Below, piece after piece: positions 9,753-16,721 of a DNA stretch of 64,000 nt (position 1 is its first letter; the number at the start of each line of letters is the position of its first letter). The position numbers and the translations under genes are program-made. The stretch covers positions 2,170,001 to 2,234,000 of the forward strand of contig NZ_CP042425.1 of the NCBI RefSeq assembly GCF_008254045.1. The letters are read 5' to 3'. This DNA comes from Limnoglobus roseus (GTDB taxonomy: Bacteria; Planctomycetota; Planctomycetia; Gemmatales; Gemmataceae). The notes under the pieces are model-generated. The model saw only the letters and a program-made list of their open reading frames with translations. It had not been told where the DNA came from and did not search any database.

Positions 9753-10175
9753 ATGCACCGTTTCATCCGATGCGCCGTGATCACCGCCGGCCTGCTCGTT
9801 GCGGCCGGGTGCGGTGGCGAGGGCGACAAGGCCAAGGTCAGTGGGAGTGTGACGTTCAACGGCAAGCCGGTGGACGATGGGTACATTGTCTTCCGGGCCG
9901 CCGACGGCAAGGGAGGCGAAGCTGGGGCTCCGATCACCAGCGGGAAGTACAGTCTGTCCGCGTCGCCGGGGCAAAAGATGGTCTTGGTGAGCGCCGGGAC
10001 GCACCCCGACGTGGCCAAGCCGATGAGCAGTGAAGAAGCGTCCAAACAAAAAGTGGACCCGACCAAGAAACCGGCCGAGTTCATCGACCCGGCCGCGAAG
10101 GGCAACAACGCCAAGATCGAAGTCAAGAGCGGCAACGAGCAATCGTTCGATTTCGCCCTGACTTCCGGTTCCTGA
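9753..10175 (+). CDS. Small lipoprotein paired with DUF1559 protein
   Basis: The 140-residue product opens with a signal peptide ending in LLVAAGCGG, a good lipobox, so it is probably a lipid-anchored exported protein. The mature part begins VSGSVTFNGKPVDDGYIVF, the pattern of carboxypeptidase-regulatory-like beta-sandwich domains common in planctomycete lipoproteins next to DUF1559 genes. It is translated from GGAGG 19 bp after the DUF1559 stop, so the two form an operon. The gene ends 20 bp before the left repeat of the integrated element, whose hairpin core could also serve as its terminator. Compare the similar pair at 47419-48803. Confidence 0.85.
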   Translation: MHRFIRCAVITAGLLVAAGCGGEGDKAKVSGSVTFNGKPVDDGYIVFRAADGKGGEAGAPITSGKYSLSASPGQKMVLVSAGTHPDVAKPMSSEEASKQKVDPTKKPAEFIDPAAKGNNAKIEVKSGNEQSFDFALTSGS

Positions 10176-10195
10176 CGCCCGGCCTACGACGCGAC

Positions 10196-10227
10196 AACCC
10201 CGACGGGCGGCCATCGCGGCCGCCCGT
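10196..10227. repeat. Left element boundary, putative attL core
   Basis: This 32-bp sequence recurs in direct orientation at 22302-22333 with one mismatch; the first 26 bp are identical. Inside it, 8-bp inverted arms gggcggcc / ggccgccc flank a 5-nt centre (atcgc). That layout fits a tyrosine-recombinase core of two inverted binding sites around a short overlap, and also a terminator hairpin. The left copy is a perfect hairpin; the right copy has one mismatch in an arm. Confidence 0.75.
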
Positions 10228-10243
10228 ACTACTCGCATTTCCC

Positions 10244-10438
10244 TTGAATTCCAAGCAGTTAAGCACGCTTGACCGAAAAGCGTGTACGAAAGCGTGTACT
10301 GGCGACCCCGCCCTCTCTCGCATCGTCGACCACTGGCCCGCCCTACCCCACCACATCCAAGCCGCCATCCTCGCCCTCGTTGAGTCACAACTGCCCCAGG
10401 CTAAGCCCGCTCGGCAGACCAGCCGCAAGGCCGCGTGA
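10244..10438 (+). CDS. Probable integrase C-terminal segment stranded at the left end
   Basis: The frame has no good start: only TTG at 10244 without a ribosome site. It is open leftwards through the attL core, which reads NPDGRPSRP, the same phase in which the integrase reads the attR core. Joining the right and left ends through the shared core would extend the integrase in frame to the TGA at 10436-10438, a tail of about 80 residues counted from the core. The tail contains GDPALSRIVDHWPALP followed by an amphipathic stretch, IQAAILALVE, which resembles C-terminal tails I recall from planctomycete integrases. In the integrated state it is probably not translated on its own. Confidence 0.6.
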   Translation: MNSKQLSTLDRKACTKACTGDPALSRIVDHWPALPHHIQAAILALVESQLPQAKPARQTSRKAA

Positions 10439-10910
10439 TGCACTTCTCTTTTTCTCTTACCTCCAGGGAAGGAAGAAGCCTGTCCCTCCTGTCCCTCCCC
10501 CGACCGAAATGAGCTAGAAGGACTTGTTTTCAAGCATTCGTAGGGAGGGACAGGCCCACGCCATCCCCTGTCCCTCCCCCCGTCCCAAGCCTGTCCCTCC
10601 CCGTCATGAATTCAACGCCGAACATAATGACACTAAGCCGATAGTAGAAGTGTATTTCGCACGGCCCGGCAGAGGCCGTGGGTCCTTCCTGGTCCTTTTT
10701 GGTCCTGACCCCACCGGGAACACCCAAACTCGGTAAGTCTATTGCTTTATCGTCCAACAATGCGAACGATTCGCACCAGACCGGCACGTCACGCGACTGA
10801 CACGGTAGATGCTGAGCCTGTCCCCCGTTCGTGGCCGATGCCGCGGTCTCTTCGCACGGTTCGCCGGGTAAGGTTTGTGTGAGGCGAGCGAATCGCCGGG
10901 AGGTGCAGTG
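10439..10910. other. Non-coding left-end region with TGTCCCTCC repeats
   Basis: No credible gene is seen in these 472 bp. Within 10478-10602 the motif cctgtccctcc occurs four times on the plus strand and once inverted (10543-10555). Near 10681-10712 ggtcct is repeated three times at about 10-bp spacing (ggtccttcctggtcct, then tttttggtcct). Repeats of this kind may bind a replication or regulatory protein, or may promote transcription of the downstream tail cassette; nothing in the sequence decides. Confidence 0.6.
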
Positions 10911-11288
10911 ATGACGGGTGACATGCTGACCGTGTTGACGAAGCTGGCCGACGAAGAGGCGACCGTGGCGACGACGCCCGAACCGCCGGCCTGGAAGCGG
11001 TGGGAAGTTCGCGACCTGGCGACGCTCCGGGAGAGCGGGCCGCTGTACAAGCCGTCCGAATGGTTCGGCAACGGGTCGCCCCTGCCGGCGGCCGTGGAGA
11101 CGCGGTACCGCCGCGCCGTCCACCGCCTGGCGGCCGAAGGGTTGGTCGAACTGACGCACAGCGAAGGCGGTCGTTTGCGGCACCTGAAGACGACCGACGC
11201 CGGTCGTCAGGCCCTCGCCGCCGAGCAGGCGGAAAGCCCGCCCGTGACCGTGGGTGCCCTTCCCACCGCAGAAGCGTCCGCAGTCTGA
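10911..11288 (+). CDS. Small winged-helix-like protein
   Basis: This 125-residue product starts at an ATG with AGGTG upstream. Residues about 28-105 read like a winged helix: ETRYRRAVHRLAAEGLVEL as the recognition region, followed by the beta wing SEGGRLRHLKTTDAGRQAL. It may be a DNA-binding regulator of the element. It is the first gene of a run of plus-strand genes (10911-14149) with short gaps ending in the tape measure gene, so it could instead be a structural adaptor with a similar look. Confidence in the fold is moderate; the target is unknown. Confidence 0.55.
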   Translation: MTGDMLTVLTKLADEEATVATTPEPPAWKRWEVRDLATLRESGPLYKPSEWFGNGSPLPAAVETRYRRAVHRLAAEGLVELTHSEGGRLRHLKTTDAGRQALAAEQAESPPVTVGALPTAEASAV

Positions 11289-11317
11289 TCCCACACCACC
11301 AGCACGAGGGCAACACG

Positions 11318-11644
11318 ATGATGAGCGCAAACGGCACGATGGCGGGCGAGGTGTTCCGCCAGCGGTGCGAGGACGACCCGGCGTTGCGGGCGGCTCTGGA
11401 CAAGGTCAGCGAAGGCTTGCGGCGAGTGGGCGATCGGTTCACCGCGGCCTGGGGTGCCGCGATGGTCGGGACCGACACGAAGTTCAAGTCGGCGTCCGCT
11501 GCCGCTTTCGCGAGCATCGTCGAGTCGGACGAGTTCCGCATCCTGAAGTTGAGACTGGTCGCCCATCAGGACCAACAGGCCGCCCGGCTCGAAGCCGCGG
11601 CCGAAGCCGCCCGCCAGACCATGCGGCGATTCGAAGGCTTCTGA
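11318..11644 (+). CDS. Small helical protein in the tail cassette
   Basis: The 108-residue product is almost entirely predicted helix (RAALDKVSEGLRRVGDRF; QQAARLEAAAEAARQTMRRF) and carries no recognisable motif. It starts at ATGATG after GAGGG and lies between the winged-helix-like gene and the tail-chaperone-like gene. Position suggests a phage tail-related or tail-completion role, but that is only inference from order. Third codon positions are strongly GC-biased, which supports real coding. Confidence 0.5.
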   Translation: MMSANGTMAGEVFRQRCEDDPALRAALDKVSEGLRRVGDRFTAAWGAAMVGTDTKFKSASAAAFASIVESDEFRILKLRLVAHQDQQAARLEAAAEAARQTMRRFEGF

Positions 11645-11671
11645 CCCCTTACCCATCGGAGACGACGATTC

Positions 11672-12127
11672 ATGGCGACGTTCAAAGACTCGACCGGCCG
11701 CGATTGGCCGGTCACGATCAACCTCGGCACCTTGCTCGCGTGCAGGTCCGCCGGGTTCGACCTGCCGACGAAGTTGGGCGACCTGACGAAGTTGGCCGAC
11801 ACCCTCGCCGACCCGCCGGAGTTCCTGCGGTTGCTGGTGCTGTTGTGCGACCCGGCGAAGGCCACGCCGCCCGTGCCAGTCGAGGACTTCCCCCACCGGC
11901 TCGACGGCGACGCGATGCACGCGGCGGGGATCGCGGTCGCGGAGGCGGCCATCGATTTTTTCCCGAGTGCGTCGCGGGTCGAGAAGGAGGGGATGAAGGG
12001 GGTGATGCGCAAGACCCGCGACGCGAGCGACGAGGAGTTGACCGCCCGCCTGACCTCGTGGAAGCCTGCTTTGCCCTCGGCGGGGCCGTCGGAATCGACG
12101 CCCGCCCCTTCACCATCCGGCAGTTGA
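11672..12127 (+). CDS. Tail assembly chaperone-like protein, upstream frame
   Basis: The 151-residue product begins with a beta-like TFKDSTGRDWPVTINLGTLL, then helical segments. It sits two genes before a tape measure gene, where siphophage-type tails encode their assembly chaperones. From codon 1 to about base 12055 nearly every third position is G or C; beyond that the bias fades and moves to the -1 frame, whose ORF runs to 12360. The last 20 or so residues (ALPSAGPSESTPAPS) are low-complexity. This G/G-T-like overlap is the arrangement known for programmed -1 frameshifting, but no textbook slippery heptamer lies where the coding bias switches. Confidence 0.6.
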   Translation: MATFKDSTGRDWPVTINLGTLLACRSAGFDLPTKLGDLTKLADTLADPPEFLRLLVLLCDPAKATPPVPVEDFPHRLDGDAMHAAGIAVAEAAIDFFPSASRVEKEGMKGVMRKTRDASDEELTARLTSWKPALPSAGPSESTPAPSPSGS

Positions 12128-12360
12128 CGCAGATGGCCGCGGGCCGGTGGGGCATGGACGTGGGCACGCTCGGCACGACGCTCGCCGCCGCATTCGGCGC
12201 GAAGCCCACCCCGAACCCGTTCCAGCCGGCTGAAGCCGAACTCACGCCGGAAGAACAGAAACTCGCTACCACGCAGGCGTTCAAAGAGATGACTGCGTTC
12301 TTCCGCCAGGAAGCACAGCGGAAGCGGGGCAAGAAGAAACCCAATCCGACGGGGGAATGA
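12058..12360 (+). CDS. Tail assembly chaperone-like protein, downstream frame
   Basis: This ORF is in the -1 frame relative to the preceding gene and overlaps its last 70 bp. The first in-frame start within the well-coded part is GTG at 12058, with GAGGAG about 20 nt upstream, too far for a good ribosome site. It is therefore either made by -1 frameshifting as a fusion (no start needed) or by coupled re-initiation. The sequence GIDARPFTIRQLTQMAAG resembles short proteins found before tape measure genes; the C-terminus is Lys-rich (RKRGKKK). It ends 1 bp before the tape measure ATG. Exact N-terminus is uncertain. Confidence 0.55.
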   Translation: MEACFALGGAVGIDARPFTIRQLTQMAAGRWGMDVGTLGTTLAAAFGAKPTPNPFQPAEAELTPEEQKLATTQAFKEMTAFFRQEAQRKRGKKKPNPTGE

Positions 12361-12361
12361 C

Positions 12362-14149
12362 ATGGGCCTGAGCAGTGGCGGTGGTAGGGCCGGCGGCGTT
12401 AGGGCTGGCTCGGCATTCGTCGAACTGTTCGTGCGGGACGCGAAGCTCGGTGCCGGGCTGAAGAGGGCGGAGCAGATGCTCCGGGCCACGGCCCGCACGA
12501 TGGCGACCATCGGGGCCGGCCTGGTCGGCGTCGGCGTCGGGGCCGGGAGTGCGTTGGCCGGCATTTTCGCGGCGAGTACGACCCGGAATACACAGTTCCA
12601 GCAGTTGTCGCAAAAGCTCGGGTCGAGCACCGAAGACTTGTCGAAGTTTGCTTACGCGGCCGAGTCCGTCGGGATCACGCTGGAAGAGGTGATCGACGAT
12701 TTGGAAAACTGGCCGGACCGGTTGTCCAAGATCGCCGACGGCACGAGTGACCTCGGCGCGGTGTTCCGGAAGTTGGGCCTCGACGCGAAGAAGATGCTCG
12801 CGAGTAACGACACCCTTTCCGGGCTGCGCGAGTTCGTCGTCGCGCTGAACAAGAAGGGTAGTAACCCCGAAGTCCTGAAAGCGTTGGGCGACGCGACGGC
12901 CGACAAGGGCCAAAACTTGATCAAACTGTCGCGACTCGGCGAGGACGGTTTGAACCGCCTGTTCGATCAGGCTCAGCGGGTCGGCGCGGTCGTCACGAGC
13001 GAGAACGCCCGCCAGTCGGCCGAGGTGTCGGCGTCGTGGCACGAGGCGTTCTCCGCGGTCAAGTACAGCATTATGTCCGTCGGCGACGCCCTGTTGCCGA
13101 CCGCCGCGACGATCAAACTCATCGGGTCCGCAACCACCGACGCGGCCGTTCAGGTCCGCGGGTGGGTCAACGAGAACAAGGACCTCGCTCTCGGCTTCGG
13201 GCTGGCAGCCGGGGCGGTCACGGCCATCGGTGTCGGGTTCATCGGCGTCGGCGGTGCCCTGGCGGTCGTCGCGACGGCGTGGTCGGGGTTCGTGGGCGTG
13301 TTCTCGGCCGGGGCGGGCATCATCTCGACCGTCGGGGGCCTGCTCCTCTCGCCGATCCTCGCCGTCCCCACGGCCATCGCCGCGGCCGGGGCGGCGTGGC
13401 TCGCGTTCACCAAGCAGGGCCGCGAGACGGCCGGCGGGTTCGCGGGCGACATCGCCGGCGCGTTCGGGCCGTCGCTGGAGAACGCGGCGGCCACGTGGGG
13501 GGCGTTCGTCCAGGCCATCGGCCGCGGGGACATCCAGTCCGCGTTCTCCGTCGGCACGGCCGGGGTGAAGGTCGAGTGGGCGCGGTTGATGGTGTTCCTG
13601 AAGTCCAACTGGGCCGAGTTCAGCAGCGACTTCGCGAAGATCTGGGAGCAAGTCGTCACGGACATCGGGATCGGCATGGTCGGCGTGCAGCGGCAGTTCG
13701 GGTTGATCTCGGCGGACGAGATGAAGGACACCATCGGCGAACTGCTCAAGATGCAGGACGAGTTCAAGAAGCGGAACGCCGTCGACAAGGGGCCGGAGAA
13801 CGCCGCGCGGGCCGATCTACAAAAGGCCCTGGACGCCCTCGGCGCGGCGAAGAGTGAGAACGTGTACGCTCAGTTCCTGGCGAACCGCGACGCCGAAGCC
13901 CGGAAGAACGCGAACAAGCCCGGCGGCGGGGCCGGCCTGCTCTCCGAGGCCGCCGCCGGCATCCGTAGCACGTTTGGCGCGGACGCGACCTTGCAAACTT
14001 TCAGCAACGGCGGCGGGGCGATGAAGCAACTTGTGAACAAGGCCGCGCAGACGAACAACATCTTGTTGCAGATCCTCAACGCCATCTCGAAAACGGGTCT
14101 CCGAGTTGACCCCGAAAGCGGGGGGCTGGAGTTCACGGGCGGTAAGTAA
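12362..14149 (+). CDS. Phage tail tape measure-like protein
   Basis: The 595-residue product has the tape measure layout: a helical N-terminus with the pattern GLKRAEQMLRATARTMATIG leading into a Gly/Ala hydrophobic segment (residues about 55-76), a TQFQQLSQKLGSSTEDLSKF motif common to tape measure proteins, further helical regions, and a second long hydrophobic Gly/Ala block near 275-345. In phages this protein sets tail length and helps DNA entry. It is short for the family, predicting a short tail. It follows the chaperone-like ORFs by 1 bp. No tail tip, baseplate or tube gene follows, which is odd for a functional tail. Confidence 0.82.
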   Translation: MGLSSGGGRAGGVRAGSAFVELFVRDAKLGAGLKRAEQMLRATARTMATIGAGLVGVGVGAGSALAGIFAASTTRNTQFQQLSQKLGSSTEDLSKFAYAAESVGITLEEVIDDLENWPDRLSKIADGTSDLGAVFRKLGLDAKKMLASNDTLSGLREFVVALNKKGSNPEVLKALGDATADKGQNLIKLSRLGEDGLNRLFDQAQRVGAVVTSENARQSAEVSASWHEAFSAVKYSIMSVGDALLPTAATIKLIGSATTDAAVQVRGWVNENKDLALGFGLAAGAVTAIGVGFIGVGGALAVVATAWSGFVGVFSAGAGIISTVGGLLLSPILAVPTAIAAAGAAWLAFTKQGRETAGGFAGDIAGAFGPSLENAAATWGAFVQAIGRGDIQSAFSVGTAGVKVEWARLMVFLKSNWAEFSSDFAKIWEQVVTDIGIGMVGVQRQFGLISADEMKDTIGELLKMQDEFKKRNAVDKGPENAARADLQKALDALGAAKSENVYAQFLANRDAEARKNANKPGGGAGLLSEAAAGIRSTFGADATLQTFSNGGGAMKQLVNKAAQTNNILLQILNAISKTGLRVDPESGGLEFTGGK

Positions 14150-14181
14150 GCCAACGGCCGGGGTTCACGCCCCGGAGACGC

Positions 14182-14216
14182 CCCGCCCCGGTTCGCTCAT
14201 AAGCGTCCGGGGCGGG
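14182..14216 (+). terminator. Hairpin after the tape measure gene
   Basis: Perfect 10-bp arms cccgccccgg / ccggggcggg (14182-14191 and 14207-14216) lie 33 bp after the tape measure stop and are followed by ttcgtttcg. A smaller hairpin (ccggggttcacgccccgg) precedes it. It probably ends the tail-cassette transcript. Confidence 0.6.
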
Positions 14217-14261
14217 TTCGTTTCGTGAAGGTAGAATCCCACATCTCCACGAGGCCCGTCG

Positions 14262-14459
14262 ATGCCCCGGACCGCAGGCCGCGAGCCGATCATTCTCGAT
14301 GGTTTGCTCTGTCCCAAGTGCCATCACTACCGCATCCCGGCCCGATCGACTCACCGCAAGGGCCGAGAGACCCAACGGACGCGGGTCTGCCGCCGGTGCG
14401 GCCACGCCTTCCGCACGAGCGAGGTCATCGGGGGCGTGCCGGGGATGAAGGTGAAGTGA
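14262..14459 (+). CDS. Small zinc-ribbon protein
   Basis: The 65-residue product has two Cys pairs, CPKC (residues 17-20) and CRRC (43-46), followed by a His after GHAFRTSEV. This is a zinc-ribbon spacing reminiscent of the N-terminal domain of NrdR-type regulators, without the ATP-cone. Such mini-proteins are common in phages and may bind DNA or RNA polymerase. It starts 46 bp after the hairpin that follows the tape measure gene, so it likely has its own promoter; a ribosome site is not obvious. Confidence 0.55.
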   Translation: MPRTAGREPIILDGLLCPKCHHYRIPARSTHRKGRETQRTRVCRRCGHAFRTSEVIGGVPGMKVK

Positions 14460-14529
14460 GGGCGGGCATTTTACTGACACCAGTAAAGTTCTCGGATAAC
14501 TCGATGAGTGGCCAACGCTTACGCGAATA

Positions 14530-14799
14530 CCCTCAGTCCGATTGAGGGCATTCAGACTGCCCGCGGGAGCAGGTTCTTGAAGGGTATCGCCTTTGCCGAT
14601 ACCCTCGACGGATAGGGGTCCGAGAATCCCGGACCCCTATATCCAGTGCATATACCGACCCGATGCGAGGGTGGTGGGGAAACTCCGCACCACCCACTGC
14701 CGACGTTCTGAGCGTTGTCTGTGAAAGCAAACCGTCATCGGTAATCGAAGCCGCATCGGCACTTCGGCGAAGGGTGTCACCAGGACATACACCCTTCGC
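14530..14799. repeat. Cluster of perfect hairpins in a non-coding region
   Basis: The 722 bp between 14460 and 15181 hold no convincing gene. Within them lie several perfect stem-loops: 14530-14548 (6-bp arms), 14581-14605 (9-bp arms agggtatcg), 14612-14640 (11-bp arms ataggggtccg) and 14767-14799 (11-bp arms gcgaagggtgt). None has a run of T after it, so they are not ordinary terminators. They could belong to a structured RNA, an origin, or phage transcription control. Confidence 0.65.
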
Positions 14800-14819
14800 G
14801 TCATTCTGATAACCGTCAG

Positions 14820-14978
14820 GTCCAACGGTTGGACGTGCTCCCCTTCCGAGTAGCCCGCCACTTTATGCACACGAATAAAATGCCCGCGGCACGTTCAGTG
14901 TCCAACCGTTGGACATAGGGGGTTATGGAAACCGTTTCCATTGCCCACCCGCCGCATCTCTATCTGAAACCGTTTCAG
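14820..14978. promoter_or_regulatory. Four odd-length palindromes sharing an AAC-S-GTT centre
   Basis: Four 15-17-bp palindromes lie in 159 bp: 14820-14834 (gtccaac g gttggac), 14900-14914 (gtccaac c gttggac), 14925-14941 (atggaaac c gtttccat) and 14964-14978 (ctgaaac c gtttcag). Each is a perfect inverted repeat about a single central C or G with inner half-site AAC/GTT; the outer bases pair-switch between tccAAC and ggaAAC/tgaAAC. This is what a cluster of dimer operators looks like (the last two resemble LacI-family operators), or a set of iterons. The region lies between the zinc-ribbon gene and the converging small-protein operon. Confidence 0.75.
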
Positions 14979-15181
14979 TTAGCCGATGGCTTGCCACTCT
15001 CGCTCGCGATCTCGATGATGGGCGGGTGAAAGTGCGGGCGGGTCGAGGGGCCGGGAAACGCGATTTTAGAGCGATAGGAAGGGACCTGGCCGAGCAAGGG
15101 GTCAACGGGCGGCCGGGTCTGGTGCCGGCCGTCGCCCGTCGGCCGGCGTCGTGAAGTGGATTTGCGGATCGACTTCCCGCG

Positions 15182-15574
15182 TCACTTCTTCTTCTTCTTC
15201 TCCAACTCGGCAATCGCCTTCTTCAGGCCGGCAATGTCGGCCATCCCCGCGCTGTTCTTCTTCAACGCCTCAATCTCCTTGGCCATGGCCTCGCAGCGGG
15301 CGAGCAAGATTTTCACGGCGTCTGCTCCGGACTTGGTCACTTCCCGGAGATGTTTTACGTCTTGCGGCAGTGCGGAAATGACCTCCGTTAAAACTCTGAC
15401 TTTGATTGCGGCCTCATCTGTTGTCTTTGTTATGAGCCTCTCAACCTCTTTTTTATGGTGTACGCTTTGTTCGCGGTAGGAGTCTAATTTCGCCCTGACT
15501 TCAGCAAAAATCTCTCTCTGCATCTTCGTCAGACGGTCCTTGAGTAAGGCTTCGATTTCACCATTTACCGGCAT
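15182..15574 (-). CDS. Coiled-coil protein with poly-lysine tail
   Basis: The 130-residue product is almost wholly helical with heptad-like spacing (IEALLKDRLTKMQREIF, EVRAKLDSYREQSVHHKKEV, CEAMAKEIEALKK) and ends in a run of six lysines after AIAELE. Its ATG lies 1 bp after the stop of the preceding membrane-protein gene, which fixes the start; the longer open frame upstream is the shadow of that gene. It is the last gene of a minus-strand run of three (16225-15182). Function is unknown; a structural or DNA-associated role is possible given the basic tail. Confidence 0.6.
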   Translation of the reverse strand: MPVNGEIEALLKDRLTKMQREIFAEVRAKLDSYREQSVHHKKEVERLITKTTDEAAIKVRVLTEVISALPQDVKHLREVTKSGADAVKILLARCEAMAKEIEALKKNSAGMADIAGLKKAIAELEKKKKK

Positions 15575-15575
15575 T

Positions 15576-15863
15576 TTAGCCCCCGATTTGAGTAGGACCT
15601 TCGATCCACTGCCGTCGCACAGAGCGCGGCCGGTGTCCACCGCCCCACTTCCATCTGTACCTCCGAACGGCGGACAATCCGGACACCATTTCTTGGAAAA
15701 ATTCGGAAGTGTCCGACGGCCTCGTCGAGTCGCCCCCAAGAACCCGGTCCGAGACGAGAATTGGCCGGAGGCCGCAGGGTAGCACCACGGTGCCGAACCA
15801 GAACAGCACGCCGGCCAGCAGGAACACGATGGCGACGAGGACGGGTGTGGGGGAGGCGATCAT
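15576..15863 (-). CDS. Single-span membrane protein, unknown
   Basis: The 95-residue product has an N-terminal membrane segment, PVLVAIVFLLAGVLFWFGTV, followed by a hydrophilic, Arg-rich tail. The ATG overlaps the TGA of the preceding gene (TGATG), a sign of translational coupling. A single-span small protein in a phage element invites the idea of a holin or spanin partner, but there is no endolysin gene near it, so I would not name it one. Confidence 0.5.
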   Translation of the reverse strand: MIASPTPVLVAIVFLLAGVLFWFGTVVLPCGLRPILVSDRVLGGDSTRPSDTSEFFQEMVSGLSAVRRYRWKWGGGHRPRSVRRQWIEGPTQIGG

Positions 15864-16225
15864 CACGTGGCCCGGCCCGCCACCCACGCGGCGTGGAACT
15901 CAGGTGACACGCCGTCTAACCTGACTCGCCCGTCGGCCTTGCTCACCAACCGAAGAAGTGGCCGAGACACCCACCGGTGCCGCCAACAGGCCGGGTACGT
16001 TATTGTGGCCTTGTCCGACCGCGCCCACGTGACGATGGCGGCCACGGCCGTAACGATCGCCAGGATGCCGCCGATGGTGTCCGTGCTACCGGCCGGGGCC
16101 GTCGGCGCGTTGACCCCGCTTAGCCGCACCCGCCCGACGCCCGTGGCCGGCCGCCAGCACCCGATACAGACGGGCACCCGGCACAACCCCTCGGCCGCTT
16201 CCGACTCGGACACGTCAACTTGCAT
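15863..16225 (-). CDS. Small membrane protein with Cys pairs
   Basis: The 120-residue product starts at an ATG with a strong GGAGGGG ribosome site, has CIGC near residue 21 and YPACWRH near 79, and one hydrophobic segment, IGGILAIVTAVAAIVTWA. The Cys/His arrangement suggests a small metal site on one or both sides of the membrane. It is first in the minus-strand operon and overlaps the next start by a base. No family is recognised. Confidence 0.55.
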   Translation of the reverse strand: MQVDVSESEAAEGLCRVPVCIGCWRPATGVGRVRLSGVNAPTAPAGSTDTIGGILAIVTAVAAIVTWARSDKATITYPACWRHRWVSRPLLRLVSKADGRVRLDGVSPEFHAAWVAGRAT

Positions 16226-16309
16226 CTGATGCCCCTCCGTGGCCCTCACGTCCGATTTGACGGCGACTCGCACCGTACAGGACAACACCCAACCGTCATG
16301 CTGCCGGGG

Positions 16310-16528
16310 TTACTCGGCTATCGGGTTCCCATCAGCGTCCAAGAACCCCTCTCGCTTCAAGAATTCGATCAAGCAACTCTCGACGATATCGGTCTTCTTG
16401 GGTGGGAACCGCTGGGCCGCGATGAAGGAATCGAGGGCGTCGGCGACCTCTTCGGATACCCAGACATTGATTGCCTTACCGGCCCGGTTGGGTTTCTTGT
16501 TCTCAGGTTTCTTTGCCATGCTAACCAT
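16310..16528 (-). CDS. Ribbon-helix-helix-like small protein
   Basis: The 72-residue product begins with a Lys-rich N-terminus, then KAINVWVSEEVADALDSFI as a strand-helix and a second helix, KKTDIVESCLIEFLKREG. That is the strand-helix-helix pattern of Arc/MetJ/CopG-type DNA-binding proteins, which act as dimers on inverted repeats. The start at 16528 is preceded by AGGGGGA. It lies 84 bp upstream of the minus-strand operon and could be its regulator; it is also the best candidate in the element for binding the palindromes at 14820-14978. That link is inference. Confidence 0.65.
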   Translation of the reverse strand: MVSMAKKPENKKPNRAGKAINVWVSEEVADALDSFIAAQRFPPKKTDIVESCLIEFLKREGFLDADGNPIAE

Positions 16529-16721
16529 GCTATCCCCCTAGACTTGTGTCGGCACGGACAATTACACATTACCCGATACCTGATTCTACACCAGGATAAA
16601 ATCGGAAATTTCCTTTCCGTGTGTTGACACATCTACGCAGAAATGTTATTTCTACAAAGCCCAGTTGGTTAACACTCTCGACCTGAGCACTCCCCACAAC
16701 CATCCGCAGCACGGAGGCCCC

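Noticed and set aside
10196..10227. tRNA or tmRNA 3' end as the integration target
   Set aside because: The repeat does not fold as part of a tRNA and no tRNA flanks it; it is an intergenic hairpin.
11956..11962. T TTT TTC heptamer as the frameshift site of the tail chaperone genes
   Set aside because: It has textbook slippery form, but GC3 bias stays in frame 0 for about 95 bp after it while the -1 frame there has AT-rich third positions. The coding switch is nearer 12055, so this site probably is not the main one.
14909..15154. An 81-codon plus-strand frame across the palindrome cluster
   Set aside because: It runs through two palindromes, lacks a ribosome site and shows no GC3 bias; treated as non-coding.
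15576..15863. Naming the single-span protein a holin
   Set aside because: No endolysin or other lysis gene is present, and one hydrophobic segment is not diagnostic.
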